This document shows, piece after piece, positions 8,765 to 19,500 of a DNA stretch of 64,000 bases. Each line of letters opens with the position of its first letter. Position 1 is the stretch's first letter. Origin of the DNA: Nostoc sp. CHAB 5844 (GTDB lineage: Bacteria > Cyanobacteriota > Cyanobacteriia > Cyanobacteriales > Nostocaceae). The notes under the pieces were generated by a model. That model was given only the letters and a program-made list of their open reading frames with translations, made no database searches and was not told where the DNA came from. A program made the position numbers and the translations under genes. The DNA is taken from positions 186,001 to 250,000 of the forward strand of contig NZ_JAIVFW010000002.1 of assembly GCF_020829595.1 (NCBI RefSeq), read 5' to 3'.

Positions 8765-11700
8765 ATGACAGAAAATCTGACATCAGGTTTTGACTCAGAA
8801 CCTTCAGAAACAGACTTAAATCTAGGTATCAAGCGACCTTTACTAGCTCATAAACCTTTGGGACGAAAATTAATCAGTCCCAAATTTTTATTGCCATTAG
8901 GAGCAAAAGCACTATCCAATTTTGACCCATCAATCTTCTTGAATTCAGAAGCGATAGATTCTAATATACTAGATAATCCATTTCAAGATTCACCTTTTTT
9001 TTCAGAAAATAAAGCAACAAAGTTTACTTCAGACTCAACAATTATTCAACATAAGTTAGAAAGCAGTAATTCTGATTTAAGACAAGATGTATTATTAAAT
9101 AATAATGTTGTCGTAAACTTATCTCCATCTGGAGCGATCGCAAATATTGATACACCAAAAAATCCTAATATCAAATCCAAATTTCTTCAAACCCAAATAG
9201 ATAACCATAATTCTGTTTCAAATCCAAAAACTAATAGTAGCTCAACTGTATCTCAACCACCAAAATACACATCATTAACTACTGATGCAGAATCAAAATT
9301 TATTCAAACAAAACTGGATAGTAATAATTTTGCCTCTAGTCAAGAAATAGAGAGCCAATCAACTACATCTCAAACAGCAGAAAGTTCATCATCAGCTACT
9401 GGTATAGACTCAACAGTTATTCCAGCACAATTAGATAAGCATGATTCAGTTGTCAGTCACAAAATAGAAAGCCAACCAACTACATCTCAAATAGCAGAAA
9501 GTTCATCATCAGCTACTGATGCAAAGTCAACAATTATTCAACCAAGATTAGATAGTAATAATTCTATTGTTAGTCCAAAAATTGAGAGTCTATCAACTAC
9601 ATCGCAAACTGAAGTGATGTTTGATGATAAGTCGCTACCTGTCTACACAACATCAACTAATAATGCAGAATCAAAGGTTATTCAAAAAAAATCAGAAAGT
9701 CATAATTCTATTGTTAAGCAAAATATTGATAGTCTATTAACTGCATCTCAATTGCCAAAAAGCGAATCACCAACTGCTGGTTTAGAATCAGCAATTCTTC
9801 AACCACAACTAGATAGCGTAGACTCAACAATTATTCAATCACAACTAGACAGTAATGATTCGGTTGTCAGTCCCAAAATTGAGAACCTATCAACTCAGCT
9901 AGCAGAACATTCATCATCAATTACTGGCGTAGACTCAGCAGTTGTTCAACCACAACTAGACAGTAATGATTCGGTTGTCAGTCCCAAAATTGAGAACCTA
10001 TCAACTCAGCTAGCAGAACATTCATCATCAATTACTGGCGTAGACTCAACAATTATTCAACTACAACTGGACAGTAATGATTCTGTTGTTAGTCCCAAAA
10101 TTGAGAACCAACCAACTACATCTCAAGCAGCAGAACGTTCATCATCAACTGCTGATGTAGATTCAACAGTAGTTATTCAACCACAACTGGACAGTAATGA
10201 TTCTGTTGTCAGTCCCAAAATTGAGAAGCAACCAATTACATTTCAACCACCAGAACACGCATCATCAACTACAGGTGAAGACTCAACAATTATTCAACCA
10301 CAACTGGATAACTATGATTCAGTCGTCAGTCCCACATTTGGAAGCCAATCAACTACATCTCAACCAGCAGAATACTCATCATCAACTACTGATGCAGATT
10401 CAACAATTATTCAACTACAACTGGAGAGTAATGATTCTGTTGCTAGTCGCAAAATTGACAGCCTATCAATTACATCCCTACCACCAGAACACGCATCATC
10501 AATTACTAACGCAGACTCAGCAGTTGTTCAACCACAACTGAATAGCAATGATTCTGTCCCTCATCAACCAGCCGTAGCAGAAATTGATCATGCGCCAAAT
10601 GCATCCATTCAAGAAGCGATGTCTGATGACAAGCTGCAAAGCGTTAACGCATTAACAACCACTAGTGCAGAATCAACAATTATTCAACCAACACGGGAAA
10701 CTCATCATTCTGTCTCTTATCAACCAACCGTAGCAGAAACTAATCTTGCACTAACCGCATCCACTCCAGAAGCGATCGCATTAACAACCACTAGTGCAGA
10801 ATCAACAATTATTCAACCAACATGGGAAACTCATCATTCTGCCACTCCTCCAGAAGCAGCAGAAATTGATTACCTACCAACTACATCTTCACAGCAAGCA
10901 ACATTTAGCATTACACAATCAAACACTGCTAAAGAATCGACAATTATTCAACCAAAACTAGAAAGTAACAATTCTTTTTTTATTCAAGAAGCTGTAACGG
11001 AAGATACTCAGCCATTAACTACATCAACACACGAAGCTAATGAATTCCCTGCGACATTAAAAAATACTAGTGTAGGTTCAAAAATTATTCAACCACAACT
11101 AGACAGCAATGATTCTGTTGCTAGTCAAAAAATTGACAGCCTACTAGCTGCATCTCAAACTGAAATGATGTTTGATGAAAAGTCGTTACGTGTCAACACA
11201 TCATCAACTATTAATCCAGAGTCAACGTTGATTCAACCAAAACTAGACAGTAATCACTCTATTGCTTGGCACAAAACTGATAGTCTATCAACTGCATCTC
11301 AACCGCCAGAAAGCGAATCACCAACTGCTGGCGTAGAATCAGCAATTATTCAAGCACAACTGGAAAGCCATAATTCTGTCTCTCATCAACCAGCGATCGC
11401 GGAAATTGATTACGCACTAACTGCATCAACTCAACAAGCGATGTCTGATGACAAGTCGCAAAGCGTTAACGCACCATCGACTACTGTTACAGAATCAACA
11501 GTTATTCAACCAAAACTGGAAAGTCATCATTCTGTTTCTCATCAACCAAACGTAGCACAAATTGATCACGTACTAACTTCATCAACTCAAGAAGCGATGT
11601 CTGATGACAAGCCGCAAAGCGTCAACGCATTATCAACGACATTAACATCAACAAACACAGGCGTAGAATCAACAATTATTCCGGCAAAACTAGATAGCAA

Positions 11701-12781
11701 TGATTCTGTTGTTAGTAGTCAAGGAATTAAGAGTTTATCAACTACATTTCAATTCCCAGAAAACTCACCAACAAATACTAACTCAGACTCAAAACTTATT
11801 CAAGCAAAAATAGATAGCAATGATTCTGTTGCTAGTAGTCAAAAAATTAATAATTTATCAAATATATCTCAACCGCCAGAACACTCATCATCAAGTACTG
11901 GCGCAAACTCAACAATTATTCAAGCAAAAATAAATAACAATGATTCTGTTGTAGGTCGAAAAATAGAGAGCTTACCAACTACATCCCAATTAATAGAAAG
12001 TTATTTAACAAATACTAGTGTAGACTTAACAGTTATTCAACCACAACTAGATAACAATGATTCTATCGCTATTCAAGAAATTAATAATTCACAAATTGTA
12101 TCAACAAAAAATGCACTCGCGCCAAATGCAATACCTAATATTACAAATAAAGTATCAAAAAATACTTTAATTCAACAAAAAAAAGCAGAGCAAAACTATC
12201 AGGGTAAAGCCGAAATTCCCCAATTACCTAAAGCTTTAAAAAACATTTCTATTTTTTACCCTCTCTCTCAATCATCAGACTTCATATCATCTACAGTTCC
12301 AGATGCAACAGACTCCCTAGATGTACCTCATTCAGTTCCTATGTCTGATACTCCTGCTCACTACATCCAAAAAGAACCAGAACAAGATATTCCAAATTCA
12401 TGGTCGAGTATTGCTGAATTATTTGGTGAAAGTAAAGTTAATACTGTTAGTCCAACTATGGTTGTACAACCGCTCAGAGACAAGAAACAGGGAAACAATA
12501 AATTAAAACCTTTGCAATATATTAAAACTCTAAAAAAAGCTGATTTTTCAAAAAATGTAACTTCTAGGCAATTCATCCAAGCCAGCCCTGAAACTTCCAC
12601 TCCAGCCGAGTCAATTGAGGAAAATTATAGTAATTCATCAACTAATAAGGATTCTGCTTCAGAAGACGAATTGGAAAATTTGAACACTCTTGCACGAGAA
12701 GTCTACAAAATGCTCAAACAGCGTTTGGATATAGAACGCGAACGCCGGGGAAATAATTATTCCGGGCGTTTGCCTTGGTAA
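8765..12781 (+). CDS. Giant Ser/Thr-rich repeat protein, tail-associated
   Basis: The 1338-residue protein starts 6 bp after the tube gene, so it is probably co-transcribed. Residues about 90-1080 are a degenerate tandem array of about 38-40 residues per unit, built on DSTIIQPQLDSNDSVVSPK-IE, a Ser/Thr/Gln-rich linker and an SSSTTG turn. This part is probably disordered or fibrous. The N-terminus contains a conserved KRPLLAHKPLGRKLISPKF-type basic segment. The C-terminus ends in a charged helix, LAREVYKMLKQRLDIERER, followed by GRLPW. I infer a fibre, tape-measure or cargo-like protein attached to the injection apparatus through the terminal helix. Near-identical repeat copies (about 9840-10040) show recent internal duplication. 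Confidence 0.65.
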   Translation: MTENLTSGFDSEPSETDLNLGIKRPLLAHKPLGRKLISPKFLLPLGAKALSNFDPSIFLNSEAIDSNILDNPFQDSPFFSENKATKFTSDSTIIQHKLESSNSDLRQDVLLNNNVVVNLSPSGAIANIDTPKNPNIKSKFLQTQIDNHNSVSNPKTNSSSTVSQPPKYTSLTTDAESKFIQTKLDSNNFASSQEIESQSTTSQTAESSSSATGIDSTVIPAQLDKHDSVVSHKIESQPTTSQIAESSSSATDAKSTIIQPRLDSNNSIVSPKIESLSTTSQTEVMFDDKSLPVYTTSTNNAESKVIQKKSESHNSIVKQNIDSLLTASQLPKSESPTAGLESAILQPQLDSVDSTIIQSQLDSNDSVVSPKIENLSTQLAEHSSSITGVDSAVVQPQLDSNDSVVSPKIENLSTQLAEHSSSITGVDSTIIQLQLDSNDSVVSPKIENQPTTSQAAERSSSTADVDSTVVIQPQLDSNDSVVSPKIEKQPITFQPPEHASSTTGEDSTIIQPQLDNYDSVVSPTFGSQSTTSQPAEYSSSTTDADSTIIQLQLESNDSVASRKIDSLSITSLPPEHASSITNADSAVVQPQLNSNDSVPHQPAVAEIDHAPNASIQEAMSDDKLQSVNALTTTSAESTIIQPTRETHHSVSYQPTVAETNLALTASTPEAIALTTTSAESTIIQPTWETHHSATPPEAAEIDYLPTTSSQQATFSITQSNTAKESTIIQPKLESNNSFFIQEAVTEDTQPLTTSTHEANEFPATLKNTSVGSKIIQPQLDSNDSVASQKIDSLLAASQTEMMFDEKSLRVNTSSTINPESTLIQPKLDSNHSIAWHKTDSLSTASQPPESESPTAGVESAIIQAQLESHNSVSHQPAIAEIDYALTASTQQAMSDDKSQSVNAPSTTVTESTVIQPKLESHHSVSHQPNVAQIDHVLTSSTQEAMSDDKPQSVNALSTTLTSTNTGVESTIIPAKLDSNDSVVSSQGIKSLSTTFQFPENSPTNTNSDSKLIQAKIDSNDSVASSQKINNLSNISQPPEHSSSSTGANSTIIQAKINNNDSVVGRKIESLPTTSQLIESYLTNTSVDLTVIQPQLDNNDSIAIQEINNSQIVSTKNALAPNAIPNITNKVSKNTLIQQKKAEQNYQGKAEIPQLPKALKNISIFYPLSQSSDFISSTVPDATDSLDVPHSVPMSDTPAHYIQKEPEQDIPNSWSSIAELFGESKVNTVSPTMVVQPLRDKKQGNNKLKPLQYIKTLKKADFSKNVTSRQFIQASPETSTPAESIEENYSNSSTNKDSASEDELENLNTLAREVYKMLKQRLDIERERRGNNYSGRLPW

Positions 12782-12788
12782 ATTAATT

Positions 12789-13649
12789 TCAGGAATCAAC
12801 TTCTAGATCATAATGTTGGCAGAGAGTTTTGAGTTTTTGTTTGATTAGCGATCGCACATTTTTTGGTGATACAATTACACAATCATCACCATAGCGCAAC
12901 ACTTCCCGAATTAACCAGAAAGGATTTGATACTCGTCTGACGACTTGGCGCACCTCTCCATTAACTTCGTTGCTGATGTCGTTGGGTTTTGGTTCATAGG
13001 CTTTAATCAAACCTTGATAAAAGTGTAATTGCACTTTTAGATAATCTAGCCCTTCATGTCGCCAGTGTCCGTTTATTGGTACAACACCTTTGATTCTATC
13101 TAGACGTAAACAGCGATTGTGTATGAGTTCGGGAAACTCTGTATTGGCGATATCTTCAGTTTCATCACACCAAATATTTAAGAAAAAACGCTTCTCTTCA
13201 AAGGTAATTTCGGCATAACGCACTGTAAAAGACAAGTCTCCAAGTTGAGGATTTGCATAAAGTAAGTGAAATGGTTGTTGATTTTGGCGGAATTGGTCTG
13301 CCAGAATGCGCCATGCTTCCGTAGGCTGGCTAACTTGCTGGAGTAGCGATTGGCGCATGGGAGGTTCAAGTTGTCCTCGTTCCAATAACAGACTAGAGAT
13401 AGTTTGCGCTTGTTCAATAAAACCGGAGTCCTTCAGTAGTGCGATCGCTTGCTGGAGTGCAGCTACTTGCGCTGAGTTTAACGTGAAAGGTTCGCCAACC
13501 TCAAACTCTTGTTGGGCGATCGCCACTATTAAGCCGGAAATACTTGGTTCTTTACCCCAATAGATATTGAGGCGGCGAGCTATCTCCTCTAGTTGTACTC
13601 TTGTACCTGGAACAACTGAAAGTGTAAGTGCTTCTTTTTTTCTCGACAT
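12789..13649 (-). CDS. WYL-domain transcriptional regulator of the CRISPR locus
   Basis: This 286-residue protein has an N-terminal DNA-binding-type region (VPGTRVQLEEIARRLNIYWG) and a WYL-type C-terminal part (about 130-285) including RCLRLDRIKGVVP and SNPFWLIREVLRYGDDCVIVSP. It is divergent from cas3 with an 87-bp gap. The same arrangement occurs at the Synechocystis subtype I-D locus, where the WYL protein Sll7009 lowers crRNA levels. I infer a repressor or ligand-responsive regulator of this cas operon. It converges on the preceding gene with 7 bp between stop codons. Confidence 0.8.
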   Translation of the reverse strand: MSRKKEALTLSVVPGTRVQLEEIARRLNIYWGKEPSISGLIVAIAQQEFEVGEPFTLNSAQVAALQQAIALLKDSGFIEQAQTISSLLLERGQLEPPMRQSLLQQVSQPTEAWRILADQFRQNQQPFHLLYANPQLGDLSFTVRYAEITFEEKRFFLNIWCDETEDIANTEFPELIHNRCLRLDRIKGVVPINGHWRHEGLDYLKVQLHFYQGLIKAYEPKPNDISNEVNGEVRQVVRRVSNPFWLIREVLRYGDDCVIVSPKNVRSLIKQKLKTLCQHYDLEVDS

Positions 13650-13689
13650 TCTAAAAATATACTTGCACTTTGCAAAAAACTATGTCATC

Positions 13690-13704
13690 TTAGATTTAAT
13701 CTAA
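13690..13704. promoter_or_regulatory. Palindromic candidate operator, WYL-cas3 divergent promoter
   Basis: TTAGATT-T-AATCTAA is a perfect 7-1-7 inverted repeat in the only gap between the divergent WYL regulator and cas3. A second small inverted repeat, TGCA-CTT-TGCA, lies nearer the WYL start. Binding by the WYL protein is inferred from position only. Confidence 0.4.
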
Positions 13705-13736
13705 ATACAGATTAACTCAAACCACAGGCATCTACC

Positions 13737-15869
13737 ATGAAAAATTACAGAATTAGCCTGAAACCAGTGTACTCACGTTTGGCTGAGTCATTACCGCCAG
13801 GGTTAACCCTACCTGGAGAAATTTCCTCATTTTCATGGCATCAAGCAGAAACTTATCAAGCATTACAAGACCCAAATATCGATGTTGTCTTCAATACAGC
13901 CATGACAGGTGATGGTAAAAGCTTGGCTGCTTATTTGTCAGTTATGACAAAACGCACTTACACTTTAGCGATGTATCCCACAAATGAACTCGCACGAGAT
14001 CAAGAAAAACAGGTGCAAGGATACAAAAATATATTTAAACCCAAAAAAGATCCGCAAATTAGACGATTAACCGCAGCTATTTTAGAGAAAGAGATAGCAA
14101 CTGGTAAGCTATCTTCCAAACGAGATGGGATAGAAGATTTTGCTAGTAACTATGAAATTCTGTTGACGAATCCTGATATTTTTCATTACATCCATAATTT
14201 TTACTATTTACGAGGAAAAATAGATAATCCTGACAGATTATTTAGACGTATAGATGAGAATTATAAGTTATTTATCTATGATGAGTTTCATGTTTTCTCC
14301 TCTCCACAAATAGCCAGTGTAATCAATACAATACTGCTAATGAAACATACTGGTAATCCTAACAAGAAATTTCTGTTTCTTTCCGCTACACCTAACGAGT
14401 TGCTTAAGAGTTATTTTCAAAAAGCTGGGATAGAACCGAAGATTATTAATCCAGTTGATGTGGGAGCTTATAAATTTGAATCAGATTTTAAAAATGATGG
14501 CTGGCGGCAGATTAGTCAACCTATTAACTTGTACTTTCCTTCAGAAATAGAGCCTAATTTAAGTTCAAGCTATAAATGGATCGAAGAAAATGCTGAAACA
14601 GTAATTTTAAAGTTTTTTCAAGAGAATCCTGATAGCAAAGGTGCAATTATCCTCAATTCCATTGCAGCAGTTAAAAAGTTATTACCCAAATTAAAAGCTA
14701 TTTTTGAACCGCGATGGAAGGTTAGAGAAAATACTGGTTTAACTGGAGAAACTGAAAAATCTCAGTCAGTAGCGTCAGCAGATTTACTTTTGGGTACATC
14801 TACAATTGATGTGGGTGTGGACTTTCGGATTAATTTTCTAGTTTTTGAAGCTGCGGATGCTGGAAACTTTATTCAGCGATTTGGTAGGCTGGGTAGACAT
14901 AAAGGATTTGAAACTTATCAAGCTTATGCTTTAATTCCTAACTTTCTGGTTGGTAGGCTATTTACAGATAAATCCCATCTTTTAGAAGATGGTGAAAGTT
15001 ATAACCGTATTCAGTTTAATGATGCTATTCGTTCATCTTGGGTATTTAAAAATGACTTTGCATATTATCCTAAACGCTGGGGTGGAATCCAGTCATATTA
15101 TATATATAAGATGCTAAGTACTGATCACATGAAAGATATATACCCAAATATTGATAAAAAATTTGGGACGAGTATTCAAAGAGCTTTAGATATCCAACTT
15201 GAACATATAAAAGCTCAATATTATCGATGTAAAGGGGAAAAGAAAGACAAAATTATTGAAGAAGCTAGGAGTTTTCGCGGTAGTAGTCAGTTAGATTGTG
15301 CAATTTATGACTTAACAAATCCCGATGAGCCAGAAGCAGAAAGATTTAAAATGTATAATCTTCCTGGTATTCTGAGTAACTTTATTTTCGAGTTATGGGA
15401 TAAAGATAGCTTTATAGCAAAAGCTGAGAAAGCAGGAGTAGTTACCACTCGTTTTGATAAAGCTTTGTGTTATTTAAAGTTAAAAGATTACCGAGAGGTG
15501 CGGGAAGATTGGCACTTTTATTATCCAGGAAATCTCAGAGAATTGGCGAAATCTGGTAAGGTGCAGATTCTACCTGATAAACAACGGGAACTACAAGGTT
15601 TAGAGATTTGCCAACGACATGGCTACGGTATCAACCAAATTAGCGATGCTGTAAGTGGACGTAAATTAGTTTGCTTGATTTCCGATCGCGATGGCAACTA
15701 TTTACGCGCCAAACTTGGACTACCTATGCACTTTCAAGCATACCCCCTCACCAACGAGCCAGAAGACAGAAGTCCACGCTACACCATTACTTTTGGACAA
15801 GATGCGCTGTTATTGGAAACCTTAACATGGCATTGGAAACCTAAAGACGATGAAGGATGGATATGCTAA
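13737..15869 (+). CDS. cas3: Cas3 helicase, type I-D (no HD domain)
   Basis: Superfamily 2 helicase of 710 residues. Motifs in order are a Walker A variant TGDGKS (58-62), a DEFH box (182-185), SATP (about 215), GTSTIDVGVDF (about 358) and the arginine-finger motif QRFGRLGRH (about 380). The N-terminal HD nuclease seen in other type I Cas3 proteins is absent, as expected for type I-D, where the HD domain sits on Cas10d. It unwinds and translocates on target DNA after Cascade recognition. It is the first gene of the rightward cas operon. Confidence 0.92.
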   Translation: MKNYRISLKPVYSRLAESLPPGLTLPGEISSFSWHQAETYQALQDPNIDVVFNTAMTGDGKSLAAYLSVMTKRTYTLAMYPTNELARDQEKQVQGYKNIFKPKKDPQIRRLTAAILEKEIATGKLSSKRDGIEDFASNYEILLTNPDIFHYIHNFYYLRGKIDNPDRLFRRIDENYKLFIYDEFHVFSSPQIASVINTILLMKHTGNPNKKFLFLSATPNELLKSYFQKAGIEPKIINPVDVGAYKFESDFKNDGWRQISQPINLYFPSEIEPNLSSSYKWIEENAETVILKFFQENPDSKGAIILNSIAAVKKLLPKLKAIFEPRWKVRENTGLTGETEKSQSVASADLLLGTSTIDVGVDFRINFLVFEAADAGNFIQRFGRLGRHKGFETYQAYALIPNFLVGRLFTDKSHLLEDGESYNRIQFNDAIRSSWVFKNDFAYYPKRWGGIQSYYIYKMLSTDHMKDIYPNIDKKFGTSIQRALDIQLEHIKAQYYRCKGEKKDKIIEEARSFRGSSQLDCAIYDLTNPDEPEAERFKMYNLPGILSNFIFELWDKDSFIAKAEKAGVVTTRFDKALCYLKLKDYREVREDWHFYYPGNLRELAKSGKVQILPDKQRELQGLEICQRHGYGINQISDAVSGRKLVCLISDRDGNYLRAKLGLPMHFQAYPLTNEPEDRSPRYTITFGQDALLLETLTWHWKPKDDEGWIC

Positions 15870-15897
15870 AACTAGAGGCTATTAGAGGTCAAGCTGT

Positions 15898-16158
15898 ATG
15901 AGTAATAATGATTTACTTTCCCGTATTTCTATCGATCCGAATATCTGTTTTGGTAAACCGTGTATTCGCGGACACCGTATTTGGGTTTCTCTGATTTTGG
16001 ATTACTTAGCCAGTAGAACAACAATTGAAGAAGTTCTAGAAGCTTATCCAAGTATAGAAAGAGAAGATGTACTCGCTTGTATCGCCTATGGTGCAGAGAT
16101 GGCGCGGGATGTTTTTGTCGAACTTCCTTTGGATCAAAAAAAAGAAGCCAGTGCATGA
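15898..16158 (+). CDS. DUF433 family antitoxin-like protein
   Basis: The 86-residue protein has the DUF433 pattern: SRISIDPNICFGKPCIRGHR, then VSLILDYLASRTTIEEVLEAYPSIEREDVLACIAYGAEMA. These proteins have a winged-helix-like fold and are usually paired with DUF5615 PIN-like proteins in toxin-antitoxin-type operons. The gene begins 28 bp after cas3 and its TGA overlaps the ATG of the next gene (ATGA). It interrupts the normal cas3-cas10d order. Confidence 0.85.
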   Translation: MSNNDLLSRISIDPNICFGKPCIRGHRIWVSLILDYLASRTTIEEVLEAYPSIEREDVLACIAYGAEMARDVFVELPLDQKKEASA

Positions 16159-16535
16159 GTTTAAAACTAGATGAAAATATCGATTTGCGTGTTATCACCT
16201 TATTGCAATTAGCAGTACACGATGTTGCAACAGTACCAGGACAAGGTTTAAGTTCTGCACCTGATACGGAAGTTATTAATGTTTGTCGCAGTGAAGGTAG
16301 ATGTTTAGTAACCTGTGACAAAGGATTTGGAAATCGTCTGAAATATAATCCTGCTAACTATGTAGGAATTGTAATTATTCGCCTACCTTCTCGCTATACA
16401 TTTGCTAATTGGCGTGAAGCTATTGAAACATTAATTACTGGTTTAGAGAACGCAGATGTAACGGGTAAGTTGTGGATGATCCGACAAAGGAAATTACTTG
16501 AATATCAAGCTATTGAACGTGAGGGAATAGACTAA
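16155..16535 (+). CDS. DUF5615 PIN-like toxin candidate
   Basis: Starting at the ATG inside the ATGA overlap gives 126 residues beginning MSLKLDENIDLRVITLL; a frame open from 16077 is rejected because it would overlap DUF433 by 80 bp. DUF5615 features are the first Asp (KLDENI), HDVATVPGQGLSSAPD, and TCDKGFGNR. The stop codon overlaps the cas10d start (TAATG), so its translation is coupled to an essential effector subunit. It is predicted to be an RNase-like toxin partner of DUF433. Confidence 0.8.
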   Translation: MSLKLDENIDLRVITLLQLAVHDVATVPGQGLSSAPDTEVINVCRSEGRCLVTCDKGFGNRLKYNPANYVGIVIIRLPSRYTFANWREAIETLITGLENADVTGKLWMIRQRKLLEYQAIEREGID

Positions 16536-19500
16536 TGGATGAATTTGATGATAATCTTCCTGAAGAAGAACAAGATGTTGAAGATACAGAAGAAGATGAG
16601 GATGATGAGTCACCTGTAAAACGCGAACTTCTGACTATTCGGTTATTCAAAGAAGCTGTAAAAAAAGCTCAAGGAAATGTAGGCGATCGCCTCATCGAAA
16701 AATTTGCAGATTATGTCCTATCTAACTTAATTCAACAACTAGCAGGAGCAACCGCTAAAGGTGGTAAATTCTTTGAAATTACAGTACCAATTATTAATGC
16801 TAAACGTGCAGCTATTGGTAAAAAACAAGTAGATAGACGTAATGCAGGCGACCAATCTATAGTAGCTCACTTACTTAATGGTCTATTTCCCAGCTATCGA
16901 ATTTTAAAAAAGTTACAAGCAGAAGACATAAATACAAACCCAGTTAAACGTTATTGTGAAGAGTTGCAAACATCTGTATTTATTGCTGCTTACTTGTTGC
17001 ATGACTATGAAAAATTTCCTGATTATACAGATTGGTTAGAACAAAAATCAATCAAACATAACTGGGAAGAAGAACCACCAAAAAAATCAGATGCGCCTAA
17101 TCTGGGACGTGAATATATATCCAAAAAGATTTTAGACTTTGGTTTACAACACCTACTAGGTGAAGAATGGGAAGAACTGATTGATGACATCATTGAAATT
17201 AGTAGTAATGCAGGCGTAAAAAGTGATGCAGATTTAGGTTTAATTGCTCGTGGATTAAACCCATTAAATGACGAAAGACTCGATAGCAGAATTAGACAAG
17301 TTTTAATTGACTTAGTTTCACTATCTGATTTATTTGCTTCAGTCATCAAACATCCACGAGATGTAGAAGATGGTCGTTTACCAACATTACTGAACAAATT
17401 AAGTAATCATCAATTCAAATTCACTTATCACTCGCTTTCAGAAAATCGCGGTATTCTTACCAATATTTTCAATAACACATTAATTGCAGCATATCCCTTA
17501 GAGTTTTATACATCATTACTCTATTTACCAGATGGTGTTGTCTATTTAGCTAAAGTTGATGCTCCTGCAATTAAAACTGACAAGATTCCTGAACAAGTTA
17601 TTGCCAAAATTAAAAACCTGTGTGCAGAAAAACTTAAAGAAAGACAAACAGGATTTAATCGAGATGGAAAAGGATTTAAATTTGCTGATTATTACTGGTT
17701 ATTTTTTGATGTAGTGGAATTAATGGAAGTTAGCATTGATGCGGCTGCGCGACTACTTCCAGATTCAAAGACTGCATCTGCTGAAAAGCGCGGTGAAAGC
17801 TTACAAAGTTACCAAGCACAAGGCGAATTAGCAGCAAATTTAAACTTACAACTTGCTAGTGAAGTTCGTATTGATCGCTTGGCAGAATTTGGAGATATTC
17901 TGTGTCGAGGAATTTGGGGTAGTTGGTGTGAAAAAGTTAACGATTGGCAAAAACAATTACCAAAAAATGAGAGAAAAGCTATTCCTGATTTGGATTTAAC
18001 ACAAAAGTTAGCTGAATATCTAGAACTATCAGCAGAAATTCCAGCCATCAGACAAATTCAATTTTTGAAAAAAACAGGTGGTGTACCTCTTGATTGGTAT
18101 TATTTATCAGCACAATACTTTCGCAGTCATTCAGGTTTAAGCTTTACTGAAATCTTGGAAGTAATGAAAGGGATGGTGAATCATGCTGCTACTTTAATTA
18201 GACCAATTTTAGCAGAATTTCATGATCTGCCTGATGGCTGGGATGACTTAAAAACTTATGTTAATCGAGTTATTTCACTACCAGCAGGTGCAGTTATACC
18301 ACCAGAACCAGACTCATTTTTAGTTGAACTGAAACGCTATAACGCCGCCAAAGTTACAGGGAGAGGACGAGAAAATGTTTGTGCAATTTCTAGTTCTGCA
18401 TATACTGTGACTGAACAGATGGAATCAGCAACATTATTTGCACCTCAAGTCTACAGTAACCGTCAGATTTTATTTAATGCTCAAGCTGCTAAACGGCAAA
18501 TTTGCTCAATTTGGTCAATTGAAATCATGTTGAGACAAATTTTGATGAATCAAACCAATGCTGTAGGTGCAGATTTTGAAAGTCGCAAATATCGCTATCT
18601 CTATCTTTATCCAATTTACTTCTTCACGCCGGAAACTAATAAATTTCTACAACTAGCTTACAATCAATTTGCTCGAACTCGATTTGATGCAGAAATGCGG
18701 AAGCACTTTATCGCTGAAAATCAAGTTGCAAACTTTGGAATTGAAGATTACCAAAAAGTTGATTCTCTTCTGATTAAAGAAAATCTCAAACCAGAAGACG
18801 ATCGCACTTTTAAAACTAGCTTCCCAGAACATGAAACAATGACATTTTTCTTTCTCGGTTTACCACCAGGAAGAGAACCTACAGATACCGAATCATGGGT
18901 AACACCAGCTTGGTTAGCATTAGCCTTACCGCTTATTTTGGATGTGAAAGTTGTTGCATCAGAATCACCTGTCCCACCTTTTATTAGTGGTGCTGATTTT
19001 GAAGAAACAGTTTTACTAGATGGAGAACATCAAGCAATTCGTTCTTTGATTAAAAAAGATAACTATCGCTTAGATAGCATCCTATCTAGTAGTTTAGAAA
19101 AGCGAGAATTTTCACCACTTAATGCTCTGACTGCTGCTTATGCTATTCACTTAGAAGTGAACCGCAAAAAGGATGGCGATCCAGATTGGGGAAAATTAGC
19201 AGATTTGGCACGAGATTTAGAAACCAGTCCCTTGTATGTATTTCATTACCTCAATAAATGGCTAAGGAAGCAAGACAAAATCGATTCTGTGTCTATTGCA
19301 AAAGTTCGCCTATACTTAGATTTTTACTACTACTTTGAACCAGAAGGAGAAACCGTGAATCAACTGCGTAAATTAACCGAACTCTATCGCTGTTTTTATC
19401 GAGCAAAAAGTCAATATGCTAAAGCGAATGCAATTCTTAAACCTATTGATGAAGCTGCTGATGTCATTTTGAAAATTGATAAAGCTATAGCTAGTGATGC

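Noticed and set aside
16077-16154. 26-codon extension of the DUF5615 gene
   Set aside because: It would overlap DUF433 by about 80 bp and is Cys/Arg-rich unlike the family; the ATG in the ATGA overlap is preferred.
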